64,000 nt of DNA. It comes from Methylobacterium sp. Leaf99. GTDB taxonomy: Bacteria > Pseudomonadota > Alphaproteobacteria > Rhizobiales > Beijerinckiaceae. Under the pieces are notes generated by a model. That model did not search any database and was not told the DNA's origin. It saw only the letters and a list, made by a program, of their open reading frames with translations. How positions within the stretch are numbered: position 1 is the first letter of the stretch; every line of letters starts with the position of its first letter. A program made the position numbers and the translations under genes. The DNA lies in NCBI RefSeq assembly GCF_001422375.1, contig NZ_LMMU01000007.1:784184-848183 (forward strand), written 5' to 3'. Positions 9,102 through 18,133 of this stretch are shown piece after piece.

Positions 9102-9788
9102 CTAGACCGGCTCGTCGGGCGGGCGCGGCCCGGCCGGGGCGAACAGGTCGTCGGGGGGATCGATCACGACCCGGCCACCGGCGATGTCGAGCTCCGGCAC
9201 GAAGGCCTTGGTGAAGGGCAGGAGGGCGGTGGCGCCGCCGAGGGCCGGCTTGATCTCCAGGAGATCGCCGCCGCCGTAATTCGGCACGTCCGCGACGGTG
9301 CCGAGGCGGGTCCCGGCGGTATCGACCACGTCGAGGCCGACGAGGTCGGCGGTGAAGAACTCGTCTTCCGCCTCGACGCTGCCGAGGCGCTCGCGGGGGA
9401 GATAGAGCGCGAGGCGGTTCAAGCCCTCCGCACCCGTGCGGTCGGCCACACCCTTGACGCGGACCACCAGCAGGTCGGGCGAGGCGCCGCCGGCCCGGCG
9501 CACCTCGGTGAATTCGATGCGGCGCCCGTCGGCCCCGATCAGGGGTCCGTAGGACGCGATGGCCTGCGGGTCGCCGGTGTAGGATTTGAGGCGGATCTCG
9601 CCGTTGAGCCCGTGCGCACGGCCGAACTCGCCCATCTGGACGAGGCTCGGATCGGTGGTGGGCAGGGGCGCATCGGCGTCGGGGTTCGGCCGGTGGGCCG
9701 AGGTCGGGACGCTCGCGCCGATGCGTCCGGGACGCGCGCGGCGTCCGCCGTCCCCGTGGGGCGTGTGACCGGGGGGACGGCGGGCCAT
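9102..9788 (-). CDS. rimM: Ribosome maturation factor RimM
   Basis: 228 aa. It assists 30S head assembly by binding S19. The RimM N-domain starts at VQMGEFGRAHGLNGEIRLKSYT, and the PRC-barrel part includes VGLDVVDTAGTRLGTVADVPNYGGGDLLEI and LLPFTKAFVPELD. The first 45 residues or so are an Arg/Pro-rich extension not seen in most RimM proteins; a shorter start cannot be excluded, but GAGG lies a suitable distance before the ATG at 9788. It follows rpsP by 10 bp in the same operon. Confidence 0.95.
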   Translation of the reverse strand: MARRPPGHTPHGDGGRRARPGRIGASVPTSAHRPNPDADAPLPTTDPSLVQMGEFGRAHGLNGEIRLKSYTGDPQAIASYGPLIGADGRRIEFTEVRRAGGASPDLLVVRVKGVADRTGAEGLNRLALYLPRERLGSVEAEDEFFTADLVGLDVVDTAGTRLGTVADVPNYGGGDLLEIKPALGGATALLPFTKAFVPELDIAGGRVVIDPPDDLFAPAGPRPPDEPV

Positions 9789-9798
9789 GCGCTGCGCC

Positions 9799-10164
9799 TC
9801 AGGCCGCGGCGTCTTCGGCCGGCGGGGCGGCGGCCTTCTCGGCGCGCTTGGCGGCGCGCTCCTTGGCCTTCTCGCCGGGCTCGGCCTTCTGCGGGTTGTT
9901 GCGCGCGGGGCGCTTGGCGAGGCCGGCGGCGTCGAGGAAGCGCAGGACGCGGTCGGTGGGCTGGGCGCCCTTGGCGAGCCAGGCCTGGATCTTGTCGGAC
10001 TCGAGCACGATGCGGGCCGGATCGTCCTTGGCCTTCATGGGATCGTAGACGCCGACCTTCTCGATGAAGCGGCCGTCGCGGGGGGCGCGGGCGTCGGCGA
10101 CGACGATGCGGTAGTACGGGCGCTTCTTGGCGCCGCCACGGGTGAGACGGATCTTGAGGGACAT
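9799..10164 (-). CDS. rpsP: 30S ribosomal protein S16
   Basis: 121 aa starting [35 protein letters not shown], the standard S16 N-terminus. The C-terminal third is an Ala/Lys/Glu-rich tail (from about [22 protein letters not shown]), common in alphaproteobacterial S16. The gene sits between aroQ (5-bp gap) and rimM, the usual order. An upstream extension of the same frame is open by chance only. Confidence 0.98.
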   Translation of the reverse strand: MSLKIRLTRGGAKKRPYYRIVVADARAPRDGRFIEKVGVYDPMKAKDDPARIVLESDKIQAWLAKGAQPTDRVLRFLDAAGLAKRPARNNPQKAEPGEKAKERAAKRAEKAAAPPAEDAAA

Positions 10165-10169
10165 GGTTT

Positions 10170-10505
10170 CTACTCTCTGTTTTCGATCGCGTTGTGGTTG
10201 GCCGCGATCGTCTGGTGGTGCCGGATCACTTCCTTGACCACGAAGGCCAGGAAGGTCTCGGCGAAATCGGGATCGAGCTTGGCGTCGATCGCGAGCCGGC
10301 GCAGGCGGGCGATCTGCATCGCCTCGCGCCCGGGGTCGGAGGCGGGCAGGCCTTTGCGGGCCTTCAGCTCGCCGACCCGCTGGGTGCAGCGGAACCGCTC
10401 GGCGAGCAGGTAGATCAGGGCCGCATCGAAGTTGTCGATGCTCTCGCGCAGGCGCACGAGTTCGGGGTCGATCCCCTGCGCCGCCATGGTCTCGGGGCCG
10501 CTCAT
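10170..10505 (-). CDS. Chorismate mutase, AroQ type
   Basis: 111 aa, all-helical chorismate mutase (chorismate to prephenate, for Phe/Tyr synthesis). [34 protein letters not shown] carries the active-site Arg and Lys positions of the AroQ fold, and the C-terminal helix ends [14 protein letters not shown]. The ATG at 10505 overlaps the ffh stop by 4 nt (ATGA), so translation is probably coupled. A second possible start is [10 protein letters not shown]. Position between ffh and rpsP is recurrent in alphaproteobacteria. Confidence 0.92.
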   Translation of the reverse strand: MSGPETMAAQGIDPELVRLRESIDNFDAALIYLLAERFRCTQRVGELKARKGLPASDPGREAMQIARLRRLAIDAKLDPDFAETFLAFVVKEVIRHHQTIAANHNAIENRE

Positions 10506-12055
10506 TTCTTCTTCCCCGGCAGGAAGCCGCCAAGGCCGGGCAGACCCTTGCCGCCGAGACCCGGAAGCCCCGGCATCTTGCCGCCCAGGCCCGGAGGCAT
10601 GGGGGGCAGCTTGCCGCCGAACTGCTTCTGCATGTCGGCGATCATCTCGGGCGTCGGCTCGGGCATGCCCGGGGGCAGGCCGGGCATCCCGCCCGGCATC
10701 CCGCCACCGCCACCCATGCCGAACATCGAGCCCAGCGCCTGGCCGATGCCGCGCTTGCCCGAGCCCATGGCCTTCATCATGTCGGCCATGGTCCGGTGCA
10801 TCTTGAGGAGCTTGTTCAGCTCCTCCACCTTCGTCCCCGAACCCGCCGCGATGCGCTTCTTGCGGGAGTTCTTGAGGAGGTCGGGATTCTTGCGCTCCTG
10901 GGCGGTCATCGACGAGATGATGGCCCGCTGGCGGGCGAACATCTTCTCGTCGAGGTTGGCGTTCTCGACCTGCTTCTTGATCTGGCCCATGCCCGGCAGC
11001 ATGCCCATGAGGCCGCCGATGCCGCCCATCTTCTCCATCTGGGCGAGCTGCATCGACAGGTCGTCGAGGTCGAACTTGCCCTTGCGCATCTTCTCCGCGG
11101 TGCGGAGCGCCTGCTCGTGGTCGATGGTCTCGGCCGCCTTCTCCACGAGGGAGACGATGTCGCCCATGCCGAGGATGCGGTTGGCGACGCGGGAGGGGTG
11201 GAATTCCTCCAGGGCGTCGACCTTCTCGCCGGTGCCGACGAGCTTGATCGGCTTGCCGGTGACGGCGCGCATGGACAGGGCCGCGCCGCCGCGCGAATCG
11301 CCGTCCATGCGGGTGAGCACGATGCCGGTGACGCCGAGGCGCTGGTCGAAGGCGCGGGCGGTGACGACGGCATCCTGGCCCGTGAGCGCGTCGGCGACGA
11401 GGAGCACCTCGTGCGGGTTGGTGGCGGCCTTCACCTCGGCCGCCTCCTGCATCAGCGCCTCGTCGAGGGTGGTGCGGCCGGCGGTGTCGAGCATCACCAC
11501 GTCGAAGCCGCCCAGCCGCGCCGCATCCATGGCGCGCCGGGCGATCTGCACCGCCGACTGGCCGGCGACGATGGGCAGGCACTCGACCTCGACCTGCTTG
11601 GCGAGAATAGCCAGCTGCTCCATGGCGGCCGGGCGGCGGGTGTCGAGGGAGGCGAGCAGGACCCTGCGCTTGTCGCGCGACGCCAGCCGGCGGGCGATCT
11701 TGGCCGTCGTCGTGGTCTTGCCCGAGCCCTGGAGGCCGACCATCAGGATGGCGACGGGGGCGGGGGCGTTGAGGTCGATGAGCCCGACATCGGAGCCCAG
11801 CATCGCCGTCAGCTCGTCGTTGACGATCTTGACGACCATCTGGCCGGGGGTGACCGACTTGACGACGACGGCGCCCACCGCCTTCTCGCGCACCTTCTCG
11901 GTGAAGTCGCGCACGACTTCGAGGGCGACGTCGGCCTCGAGCAGGGCGCGGCGGACCTCACGCAGGGCGGCGGTGACGTCGGCCTCGGTGAGGGCGCCGC
12001 GGCGCGTCAGCCCCGAGAGAATGCCGGACAGGCGGTCGGACAGGCCTTCGAACAT
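10502..12055 (-). CDS. ffh: Signal recognition particle protein Ffh
   Basis: 517 aa. The SRP54 GTPase targets nascent membrane proteins to FtsY and SecYEG with 4.5S RNA. The N-domain begins [16 protein letters not shown], the P-loop is [15 protein letters not shown], the G domain shows [22 protein letters not shown] and [14 protein letters not shown], and the C-terminal M domain is Met-rich, ending in a Gly/Pro/Met tail and KKK. First gene of a compact ffh-aroQ-rpsP-rimM operon. Confidence 0.98.
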   Translation of the reverse strand: MFEGLSDRLSGILSGLTRRGALTEADVTAALREVRRALLEADVALEVVRDFTEKVREKAVGAVVVKSVTPGQMVVKIVNDELTAMLGSDVGLIDLNAPAPVAILMVGLQGSGKTTTTAKIARRLASRDKRRVLLASLDTRRPAAMEQLAILAKQVEVECLPIVAGQSAVQIARRAMDAARLGGFDVVMLDTAGRTTLDEALMQEAAEVKAATNPHEVLLVADALTGQDAVVTARAFDQRLGVTGIVLTRMDGDSRGGAALSMRAVTGKPIKLVGTGEKVDALEEFHPSRVANRILGMGDIVSLVEKAAETIDHEQALRTAEKMRKGKFDLDDLSMQLAQMEKMGGIGGLMGMLPGMGQIKKQVENANLDEKMFARQRAIISSMTAQERKNPDLLKNSRKKRIAAGSGTKVEELNKLLKMHRTMADMMKAMGSGKRGIGQALGSMFGMGGGGGMPGGMPGLPPGMPEPTPEMIADMQKQFGGKLPPMPPGLGGKMPGLPGLGGKGLPGLGGFLPGKKK

Positions 12056-12111
12056 GCGTCAGGCTCCCTGGGCCAGGATCGTCAGGACACGTCTCGTCAC
12101 GGCGAACAGCA

Positions 12112-12345
12112 TCACTGGTTGATGCCCGCGCTCTCGGCCCGGCGCGCCTGGAGGGCGTTCTCGAAGCTGCGCACGGCGCGGGCGAACTTGTCCCGGCACT
12201 CCGGATTGCAGAAACCCACGACGGCGCCGTTGTAGAGGGTCAGCGAATCGGCCGCGATGGGCTTGCCCGACCACGGGCAGACGTCGTTGACCGCATCCGC
12301 GATGTCCAGCGGCGTGTTCGACGTGAGGGGCGTGGCGTGGGGCAT
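12112..12345 (-). CDS. Small YHS/TRASH-like metal-binding protein
   Basis: 77 aa from MPHATPLTSNTPLDIADAV. The core CPWSGKPIAADSLTLYNG and VGFCNPECRDKFARAV shows the first Cys of a treble-clef knuckle and a CxxxC pair, resembling YHS or TRASH domains that bind metal. A 181-aa extension upstream is open but low-quality, so the internal ATG is preferred. The gene is 56 bp from ffh and on the same strand. Relatives may carry a glutathione S-transferase label in databases; nothing in the sequence supports that activity. Confidence 0.7.
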   Translation of the reverse strand: MPHATPLTSNTPLDIADAVNDVCPWSGKPIAADSLTLYNGAVVGFCNPECRDKFARAVRSFENALQARRAESAGINQ

Positions 12346-12607
12346 GCGGCCTTCGAACGAGTGTGCGATCGACGCCCTGTCCCCAACGCGAAGCTCGCCC
12401 GAGGGCGCATCGCGCTGTCGGGCGTTGACCTCCGGCCTCATGGGACCGGTCGGCGTTCGTGCTGACGATCGGATCGTCTGAAAGATGAAGGGTCGGTTAG
12501 GACGAGAATGCGGGGGAGTCAAGTTTTCTGGCCGGCGGGCCGGGTTGTGACTTTGACAGGGGTTCGCATCCAAAGCGATCATCGCGAGGCAGACTTCGCG
12601 AGGGGCG

Positions 12608-12859
12608 ATGAGCGATACGGACGACGCCCGAGCCCGACTCATCTCGAACGAAAGCACGAAGTTGACGGCGACCTATGTCAACGGCGTCGCCATCGCAGTG
12701 CTCGCCATCGGAGGCCTGGCCCCGCTTTTTTCCCAGGATGTCTCTGTGCCGACGACGCCCAACCGCCCTTCGCTAACGCCGGGCATTTCCCTTCTTTGCT
12801 TATGCGTCAGCAGCACCCTACATTGGGTTGCCAGAAGTCTTCTCCGGGAGTTGCGGTAA
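12608..12859 (+). CDS. Small two-helix membrane protein
   Basis: 83 aa, start MSDTDDARARLISNESTKLT, preceded by GAGGGG. Two hydrophobic stretches (TYVNGVAIAVLAIGGLAPLF and GISLLCLCVSSTLHWVA) suggest two membrane helices with a charged N-terminus. No family is recognised with certainty, though N-termini of the form NExTKL-TATYxNG seem familiar from small alphaproteobacterial proteins of unknown function. Its TAA overlaps the ATG of the next tiny gene. The region is lower in GC than its neighbours. Confidence 0.65.
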   Translation: MSDTDDARARLISNESTKLTATYVNGVAIAVLAIGGLAPLFSQDVSVPTTPNRPSLTPGISLLCLCVSSTLHWVARSLLRELR

Positions 12860-12951
12860 TGGACATCCACACCCTGACCCTCCTGCTATACCCGTTGGGC
12901 GCCTTGCTACTCGGCCTTGGAACCGTATGGCTCGCCCGCCGCGCGCACTGA
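12859..12951 (+). CDS. 30-aa single-helix membrane protein
   Basis: The ATG overlaps the previous stop by one base (TAATG). The product, MDIHTLTLLLYPLGALLLGL continuing to GTVWLARRAH, is almost entirely one hydrophobic helix with a positively charged end, as in small membrane proteins that modulate a larger partner. The overlap suggests translational coupling with the 83-aa protein. Too short for confident family assignment. Confidence 0.5.
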   Translation: MDIHTLTLLLYPLGALLLGLGTVWLARRAH

Positions 12952-12958
12952 AGCAGCG

Positions 12959-14041
12959 TCAACGGCCTTCGGCCGAAAGCCCCGGCAAATCCTGCAGGGC
13001 CGGGTCCGACAGCGCCATCACCTTGAACAGGCTGCCCATGCCGCGCCGGGCCGGATCGGTGAGGCGCGACACGGCCGTGGCGATTCGTAACGCCTGCTGC
13101 GGCGTGGCGTTGGCGCTGAGGCGTTCGGCGCGCGCGCGCAGACCGAGCGCCTGGAGGAAGTCGCGCTGGTCGATGGGGCCGTGCACCCGCGCGCCCGCAC
13201 CGGCGGCGGCCCGTGCCAGGGCCGAAAAATCCACGTGGGTGGTCAGATCGGCCTCCCCCGGCGCCTCCAGGGGATCGACGAAGCGGTGCCCCGCCACGGC
13301 CTGGAGCGAATCGCCGAAGCCCGGCCGGGCGTGACCGTAATCGATGGCGAGCATCGCGCCGCCGTCCCGCACGAGGCGCCGGGCGAGGTCGCGGACGGTG
13401 TCGAGGGCGGCCCCCGGCAGGGTCAGGGTCGCGCCGACGGGCGCCGGCGCGTCGATGCGCGGATCGGGCTCGGCGGCGAGGCCGAAGACGAGGCGGTCGG
13501 CGTCGGGCGACAGGCCGATGCAGCGCTCGAACCAGCCGCGCGCCGTGCGCTGGAACTGGCGCACGGGCAGGGCGTCGAAGAACTCGTTGGCGACGACGAG
13601 GGCGGGCCCCGGCGGCAGGGTTGCGAGGCCCTCGTGCCATGTCGGCGCGAAGCCGGAGAGCCGCTCGGCCTGCGCGGCCCGCAGGACCGGGCTGGTCTCG
13701 ACGAGGTGGAGGGCGGGGCGCAGGGTCGGCGCGGCGCGGGCAAGCGCTCTCAGCGCGTCGGCCATCAGGGTGCCGCGTCCGGGGCCGAGTTCCACCAGGG
13801 CGAGGTCGGCGGGCGCCCCCATGGCGCCCCACGCCGCCGCGATCCAGACCCCGATCAACTCGCCGAACATCTGCGAGATTTCCGGCGCAGTGACGAAGTC
13901 GCCCGCCGCCCCGAGGGGATCGCGGGTGCGGTAGTAGCCGTGGACCGGATGACCGAGGCAGAGGTCCATGTAGCGCGCCATCGGGATCGGCCCCGTCGCC
14001 AGAATCTCATCGCGCAGCAGCGTGAAAAGCGGCGTCGTCAC
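12959..14041 (-). CDS. SAM-dependent methyltransferase, MidA/NDUFAF7 family
   Basis: 360 aa. The N-terminus has GPIPMARYMDLCLGHPVHGYY and DFVTAPEISQMFGELIGVW, and motif I is LALVELGPGRGTLMAD; these are hallmarks of COG1565, whose eukaryotic member NDUFAF7 dimethylates an arginine in complex I. The bacterial substrate is not proven. The ATG overlaps the stop of lgt by 4 nt, the usual lgt-midA coupling. The pgeF gene that often follows is absent; two tiny opposite-strand membrane genes lie there instead. Confidence 0.92.
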   Translation of the reverse strand: MTTPLFTLLRDEILATGPIPMARYMDLCLGHPVHGYYRTRDPLGAAGDFVTAPEISQMFGELIGVWIAAAWGAMGAPADLALVELGPGRGTLMADALRALARAAPTLRPALHLVETSPVLRAAQAERLSGFAPTWHEGLATLPPGPALVVANEFFDALPVRQFQRTARGWFERCIGLSPDADRLVFGLAAEPDPRIDAPAPVGATLTLPGAALDTVRDLARRLVRDGGAMLAIDYGHARPGFGDSLQAVAGHRFVDPLEAPGEADLTTHVDFSALARAAAGAGARVHGPIDQRDFLQALGLRARAERLSANATPQQALRIATAVSRLTDPARRGMGSLFKVMALSDPALQDLPGLSAEGR

Positions 14042-14904
14042 GGGGCGTCGGCCCGGTTCGTCCTGGCGATGCCGCCGCGCGCCGCCAGTACGATGGTGAC
14101 GAGGCCGACGAGCGCCATGGGCAGGCAGAGCAGCATCCCCATGGTGATGCCGCCCGTGGGCCAGCCCTCGGTGCCGAACAGGTAGCCGAGCTGCCGGTCG
14201 GGCTCACGGAAGAACTCGCAGAACGTCCGGGCGAGGGCGTAGCCGAGGACGAAGACGCCGCTGAGCAGACCCGGCTTGCGGAAGCCGAACACCCGCACGG
14301 CCACCGCCATCACGCCGAACAGCAGGGCGCCCTCGGTGGCGGCCTCGTAGAGCTGGCTCGGGTGGCGCGGCAGGGGGCCGCCGGACGGGAACACCACGGC
14401 GTAGTCGAAGTCCGGGGCGATGCGGCCCCACAGCTCGCCGTTCACGAAATTGGCGATGCGGCCGAAGAACAGCCCGATGGGGACCGTGACGGCGGCGAGG
14501 TCGAACAGGTTGAAGGCGGCGAGTTTTCGCGAGCGCGCGAACAGGGCCATGGCCAGCACGGCCCCGAGGAAGCCGCCGTGGAACGACATGCCGCCGTTGC
14601 GGATGGCGAGGATCTCGAGGGGGTCGTTCAGGTAGAGCGGCAGGTTGTAGAACAGAACGTAGCCGATGCGGCCGCCGAGGACGACGCCGAGGGCCACCCA
14701 GACGATGAGGTCGTCGATGTCGTTCAGGCTCGGCCGCCGGCCCGCACCCCAGAGCCGGTCCGTGGCGACGAGGCGGCGGGCGTAGAACCAGCCGCCGAGC
14801 AACCCGGCGATGTACGACAGGGCGTACCACTTGATGGTGATCGGCCCGATGGCCACCGCCACCGGATCGATGGCGGGAAACGGCAGGGCGAGGAGCGGTG
14901 GCAT
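14038..14904 (-). CDS. lgt: Prolipoprotein diacylglyceryl transferase
   Basis: 288 aa from MPPLLALPFPAIDPVAVAIG. Transfers diacylglycerol from phosphatidylglycerol to the lipobox Cys in the inner membrane. Conserved blocks: KWYALSYIAGLLGGW, GGRIGYVLFYN, NGGMSFHGGFLG (the HGG-type motif), GRIANFVNGELWGR, RHPSQLYEA and FCEFFREPD. About seven membrane helices. An open extension to 15057 runs into intergenic repeats and is rejected. Confidence 0.97.
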   Translation of the reverse strand: MPPLLALPFPAIDPVAVAIGPITIKWYALSYIAGLLGGWFYARRLVATDRLWGAGRRPSLNDIDDLIVWVALGVVLGGRIGYVLFYNLPLYLNDPLEILAIRNGGMSFHGGFLGAVLAMALFARSRKLAAFNLFDLAAVTVPIGLFFGRIANFVNGELWGRIAPDFDYAVVFPSGGPLPRHPSQLYEAATEGALLFGVMAVAVRVFGFRKPGLLSGVFVLGYALARTFCEFFREPDRQLGYLFGTEGWPTGGITMGMLLCLPMALVGLVTIVLAARGGIARTNRADAP

Positions 14905-14991
14905 CGGCGGGCGTCCCGGTCTGATACGGTTTCCAGTTGATCGGTTCGGTTGAACCGGCCGATCGCTGAAAGAGGAAGTGAAGCGCGGGTC

Positions 14992-15099
14992 CCCTCTCCT
15001 GGAAGGAGAGGGACAGGGTGAGGTGTGTGACCTATTCAGAGATGTCCCACACCTCACCCCAACCCTCTCCTTTCAGGAGAGGGAGCCTGTCGCGCCTGA
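14992..15099. repeat. Composite palindromic repeat between lgt and VOC gene
   Basis: Two CCCTCTCCT/AGGAGAGGG hairpins (14992-15012 and 15063-15083) flank a 12-bp inverted repeat (15016-15027 and 15048-15059). Together bases 15005-15070 form one long imperfect cruciform. The right flank GAGCCTGTCGCGCCT matches the copy at 3512-3548. The rest of the 454-bp gap (14905-15358) holds another half hairpin near 15161-15175 and no gene. Confidence 0.8.
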
Positions 15100-15358
15100 T
15101 GCCGGCTCATTGTGGCTCTCGATATCAGCCACCGGGCGGATGTGTGAATCCGGTAGCCTTCCAAGAGAGGGAGCGGGAAGCGACCGCTCGATCCGAAGCG
15201 GTCGAACAGCGGCGGGTTGAGTGTCTCTCACGAAACGCCCGCTGCGCCGGTCTGCCGAATCACGGAGCCGGCGCCCATCGAAAACTCCGTAAAGCCCTTC
15301 GAGTCCGGGCATTGGACGCGCGGGGCCCGACCCGTCAAGGCCGAGCCCTGCGCGGGGA

Positions 15359-16300
15359 TCATGCCGGCCCGACCGCGCCCCCGTCCGTGTCCCGTCGCGC
15401 CATGAGCAGGATGCCGTGTCCGTCCGGCCCCGTCAGGCCGGCCATGTGGCCGTCCCCGGACCGGAGGACGGCGTGTTCGGGCCGGGCTTCCGCGAGCCGG
15501 GCGAGGAGGGCGGGCAGGTCGTCGATGCCGAAGCAGAGCCGGGAGGTCGCCCGGTCGCGGGCGGTGAGCGGCAGGGGGGCCGCCGGCGCGGGGGGCGTGC
15601 GGTAGTGCAGGAGTTCCACGTGCGGGGTCGCCACCCCGGAGGGGCTGAGGGCGATCACATCCACCACCGGATCGGGCAGGCCGTCGAGGGTGGCCTGCTC
15701 GGGGCCCGCGTTGAGCCCCCGCGCCGTCAGCCGGAGGCCGAGGCCATCGCGAAAGAATGCCAGACTGGCCTCGATGTCCGTGACCGCGATGGCGGAATGG
15801 TCGAGGCCGGCGAACAGGCCGAGGGCCCGCGTCCAGCGCCCGGCGCCGCCCTCGGGAAACGCAATGAGTTCGAGGGGATGCCCATCGGGGTCGCGGAACT
15901 TCCAGGCGGTGACCCCGCCGGACGAGGGCGGCAGGACCTGCGGGCCGCCGCGTGAGATCGGCACGGGCCCGAGCGCTTCCACGCGCGCAAATGCCCGGTC
16001 CATGTCCGAGACCACGATGGCCGCGTGCTGGAACCACGGATCGTTGGCGCCGGCGCCGACGGGATAACGCTGGCCGGGCACGTCGAAGGCCAGGAACTCG
16101 ATGCTCTGCCGCCCGAGCCCCATGCGCAGGCGCCCCCCGCTGGCCTCGGGGAGCCCGAGGGCCTCCAGCATGGCGGCCGGGATGCCCTCGACGGGACCGA
16201 GGCGCCGGAAGCCGAAGCCGTCGCGGTAGAACGCCTCCGTCCGGGCGAGGTCCGCCACCGTGCGGCTGATGGCGACGAGGCCGTCGACGCAGGCCCTCAA
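15359..16300 (-). CDS. Two-domain VOC (glyoxalase/bleomycin-resistance fold) protein
   Basis: 313 aa if translation starts at TTG 16300, which overlaps the SMP-30 stop by 4 nt (TTGA). Two vicinal-oxygen-chelate domains are seen: residues about 8-165 (AISRTVADLARTEAFYRDGF, DPDGHPLELIAF) and about 170-305 (HSAIAVTDIEASLAFFRDGL, GPDGHGILLM). Metal ligands of the form HxxI and HxxE-type are visible in places, but the reaction (dioxygenase, isomerase or lyase) cannot be told. Last gene of a four-gene operon. Upstream open sequence in this frame lies inside the lactonase gene. Confidence 0.8.
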   Translation of the reverse strand: MRACVDGLVAISRTVADLARTEAFYRDGFGFRRLGPVEGIPAAMLEALGLPEASGGRLRMGLGRQSIEFLAFDVPGQRYPVGAGANDPWFQHAAIVVSDMDRAFARVEALGPVPISRGGPQVLPPSSGGVTAWKFRDPDGHPLELIAFPEGGAGRWTRALGLFAGLDHSAIAVTDIEASLAFFRDGLGLRLTARGLNAGPEQATLDGLPDPVVDVIALSPSGVATPHVELLHYRTPPAPAAPLPLTARDRATSRLCFGIDDLPALLARLAEARPEHAVLRSGDGHMAGLTGPDGHGILLMARRDTDGGAVGPA

Positions 16301-17199
16301 AGCAGTTGGGCTCCACGCCGGTTGACGTAGATCGCCATCAGCGTCCGGCCTGCGCAGAGGAACAGGCGTGAGCGTTCGCGTCCGCCGAAGGCGAGGTTGG
16401 CGACGGGGCCGGGCGTGAGGATCTTGCCGAGCAGGATGCCGGCGGGATCGATGCAATGGACCCCGTCGCCGGCGCTCGACCACAGGTTCCCCTCCGTGTC
16501 GCAGCGGAACCCGTCGGCGAAGCCCGGCTCGACCTTATGGAACACCCGTCCGCCGGACAGGCTGCCGCCGGCGCCGACCACGAAGACGCGCAGGTGCCGG
16601 GTCGGTTCGGCCGCGAATTGCAGGCCGCTCTCGGCGACGTAGAGGCGGCTCTCGTCGGGCGAGAAGCACAGGCCGTTGGGGCCCTCGAAATCGTCGGCCA
16701 CGATGGTGAGGTGGCCGGTGCCCGGATCGAGGCGATAGACCCGCGCCGGCAGTTCGGAAGCCTGCTTGCCGCCCTCGTAATCGGTCTGGATGCCGTAGGG
16801 CGGGTCGGTGAACCAGATCGTCCCGTCGGACTTGCAGACGATGTCGTTGGGCGAGTTCAGGCGCCGTCCCTCGTAGCGATCGGCCAGCACCGTGACGGTG
16901 CCGTCGAGTTCGGTCCGGGTGATGCAGCGTCCCCGATGCGAGCACGACAGCAGCCGCCCCGCGCGGTCGCGGGCGTGGCCGTTCTCGAAGCGACTCGGCG
17001 AGCGATAGACGCTCACGCCGCCGTGCTCGCTCCAGCGCATGACCCGGTCGTTGGGCAGGTCGCTGAACAGGAGTTCGTCCCGGTCGCCGAACCAGACCGG
17101 CCCCTCGCACCAGCGGAACCCCTCCGCGAGGGTCTCCAGGGGGGCGTTCGGCAGGATGAAGGCGGCAAAGCGCGGGTCGTGGATCTCGAAGCCGTCCAT
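16297..17199 (-). CDS. SMP-30/gluconolactonase family protein
   Basis: 300 aa six-bladed beta-propeller lactonase. Motifs: ETLAEGFRWCEGPVWFGD (metal-ligand Glu), LNSPNDIVCKSDGTIWFTDPPYG (ligand Asn and Asp) and GPNGLCFSPDESRLYVAES (ligand Asn/Asp). It would hydrolyse a sugar or related lactone in the cytoplasm, as no signal peptide is present. AGGGGG lies five bases before the ATG. It sits between the cupin and VOC genes. Confidence 0.9.
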   Translation of the reverse strand: MDGFEIHDPRFAAFILPNAPLETLAEGFRWCEGPVWFGDRDELLFSDLPNDRVMRWSEHGGVSVYRSPSRFENGHARDRAGRLLSCSHRGRCITRTELDGTVTVLADRYEGRRLNSPNDIVCKSDGTIWFTDPPYGIQTDYEGGKQASELPARVYRLDPGTGHLTIVADDFEGPNGLCFSPDESRLYVAESGLQFAAEPTRHLRVFVVGAGGSLSGGRVFHKVEPGFADGFRCDTEGNLWSSAGDGVHCIDPAGILLGKILTPGPVANLAFGGRERSRLFLCAGRTLMAIYVNRRGAQLL

Positions 17200-17209
17200 G
17201 GCAGCCCCC

Positions 17210-17656
17210 TCAGGTGAAGCGTCCGGGCTGGTTCACCGTCGGGGTCACGTCGAGGCCGACCACCATCATGGTGCAGGGCTCGTCGCCGACGGTGCCGGAG
17301 AGGTGCCCCTTGCGGCCGTCATGGGCCCGCGTGTTCTGGTCCTCGCCGAACATGAGCTCGCCCGGGCCCATCTCGACGCGGTGCCCGTCCATGGTCTCGA
17401 CGAACCAGCGGCCCGTGAGCACGGCGATCCACTGGGGCTTCGGGTTCTCGTGCCAGTCGCCGACCCAGCCGACGGGGAGCACCGTGAAGGTCACGCCGGA
17501 TTTCGCCGGGTCCTGCTTGTCGTTCCATTGCGGCGCGACGTCGGGCCCGACGCCCTGGAACCGGAAGTTCGACAGGGTGAAGCGCTCCTGCCGGCTGATC
17601 CCGTCCGTGTCCGTGTAGACGTGCCAGTACGGCATGCTTGGCGTGATCTCGGCCAT
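17210..17656 (-). CDS. Cupin-fold protein of unknown function
   Basis: 148 aa, start MAEITPSMPYWHVYTDTDG with AGGAG before the ATG. WHENPKPQWIAVLTGRWFVE and DGHRVEMGPGELMFGEDQN give the two cupin strands, and GHLSGTVG the third. The single-domain cupin may bind a metal through His and Glu residues. Function unknown; the operon suggests a role with the neighbouring lactonase and VOC protein. Gaps of 10 and 12 bp to its neighbours support co-transcription. Confidence 0.75.
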   Translation of the reverse strand: MAEITPSMPYWHVYTDTDGISRQERFTLSNFRFQGVGPDVAPQWNDKQDPAKSGVTFTVLPVGWVGDWHENPKPQWIAVLTGRWFVETMDGHRVEMGPGELMFGEDQNTRAHDGRKGHLSGTVGDEPCTMMVVGLDVTPTVNQPGRFT

Positions 17657-17668
17657 GGGGGGCTCCTG

Positions 17669-18133
17669 TCAGGGTTGGGTCGGGGCGGCCTGCGGGCCGC
17701 TCGCGAGGGGGTGGCGGACGACCTCCGAGGCGGGGGCGTAGCCGCCGCCGATCACCACGAGCAGCAGGCCGCCGACGAGGCCGAAATTCTTGAAGAAGTC
17801 CCAGAAATGAGCCCGGCCTTCGCCGTCGCGCGACCAGAACCGGGGAAATTCCCAGAAGCGGTGGAACAGCACCGCCGTCACGGCGCAGAAGCCGGCGAGC
17901 ACGAAGGCGCCGGCCCGGTCGTACCAGCCGGTGACGATCATCACCGGCGTCACCGCCTCGACGACGATGCCGAGCACGAGGAGCAGGCCCGGAAACGGTA
18001 GGGGGCCGGTGGCGGCCTGGGCCCTGGCCTCGTCCCAGTGAACCACCTTGTCGTAGGCGCTCAGGGGAAACATGCCGACGAGGCAGACCTTGGCGAGCAG
18101 CGGCACGGCCACGAGGTCGAGCCAGCTCAACAC
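17669..18133 (-). CDS. DoxX family membrane protein
   Basis: 154 aa from GTG 18133, chosen because GGAGG sits five bases upstream. There are four hydrophobic segments; VPLLAKVCLVGMFPLSAYDKVVHW and FPGLLLVLGIVVEAVTPVMIVTGW, then HFWDFFKNFGLVGGLLLVV are typical of the DoxX/DoxD fold. DoxX proteins are associated with quinone-linked or thiol oxidation, but this member is uncharacterised. It leads the operon DoxX-cupin-SMP-30-VOC and is divergent from the GMC oxidoreductase. Confidence 0.85.
   Translation of the reverse strand: MLSWLDLVAVPLLAKVCLVGMFPLSAYDKVVHWDEARAQAATGPLPFPGLLLVLGIVVEAVTPVMIVTGWYDRAGAFVLAGFCAVTAVLFHRFWEFPRFWSRDGEGRAHFWDFFKNFGLVGGLLLVVIGGGYAPASEVVRHPLASGPQAAPTQP

Noticed and set aside
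10506..11582. Long minus-strand ORF merging with chorismate mutase
   Set aside because: The upstream part is the alternate frame of ffh; only the last 111 codons encode a real protein.
14905..15057. 51-residue N-terminal extension of Lgt
   Set aside because: It translates intergenic palindromic repeat sequence; the ATG at 14904 gives the standard Lgt start.
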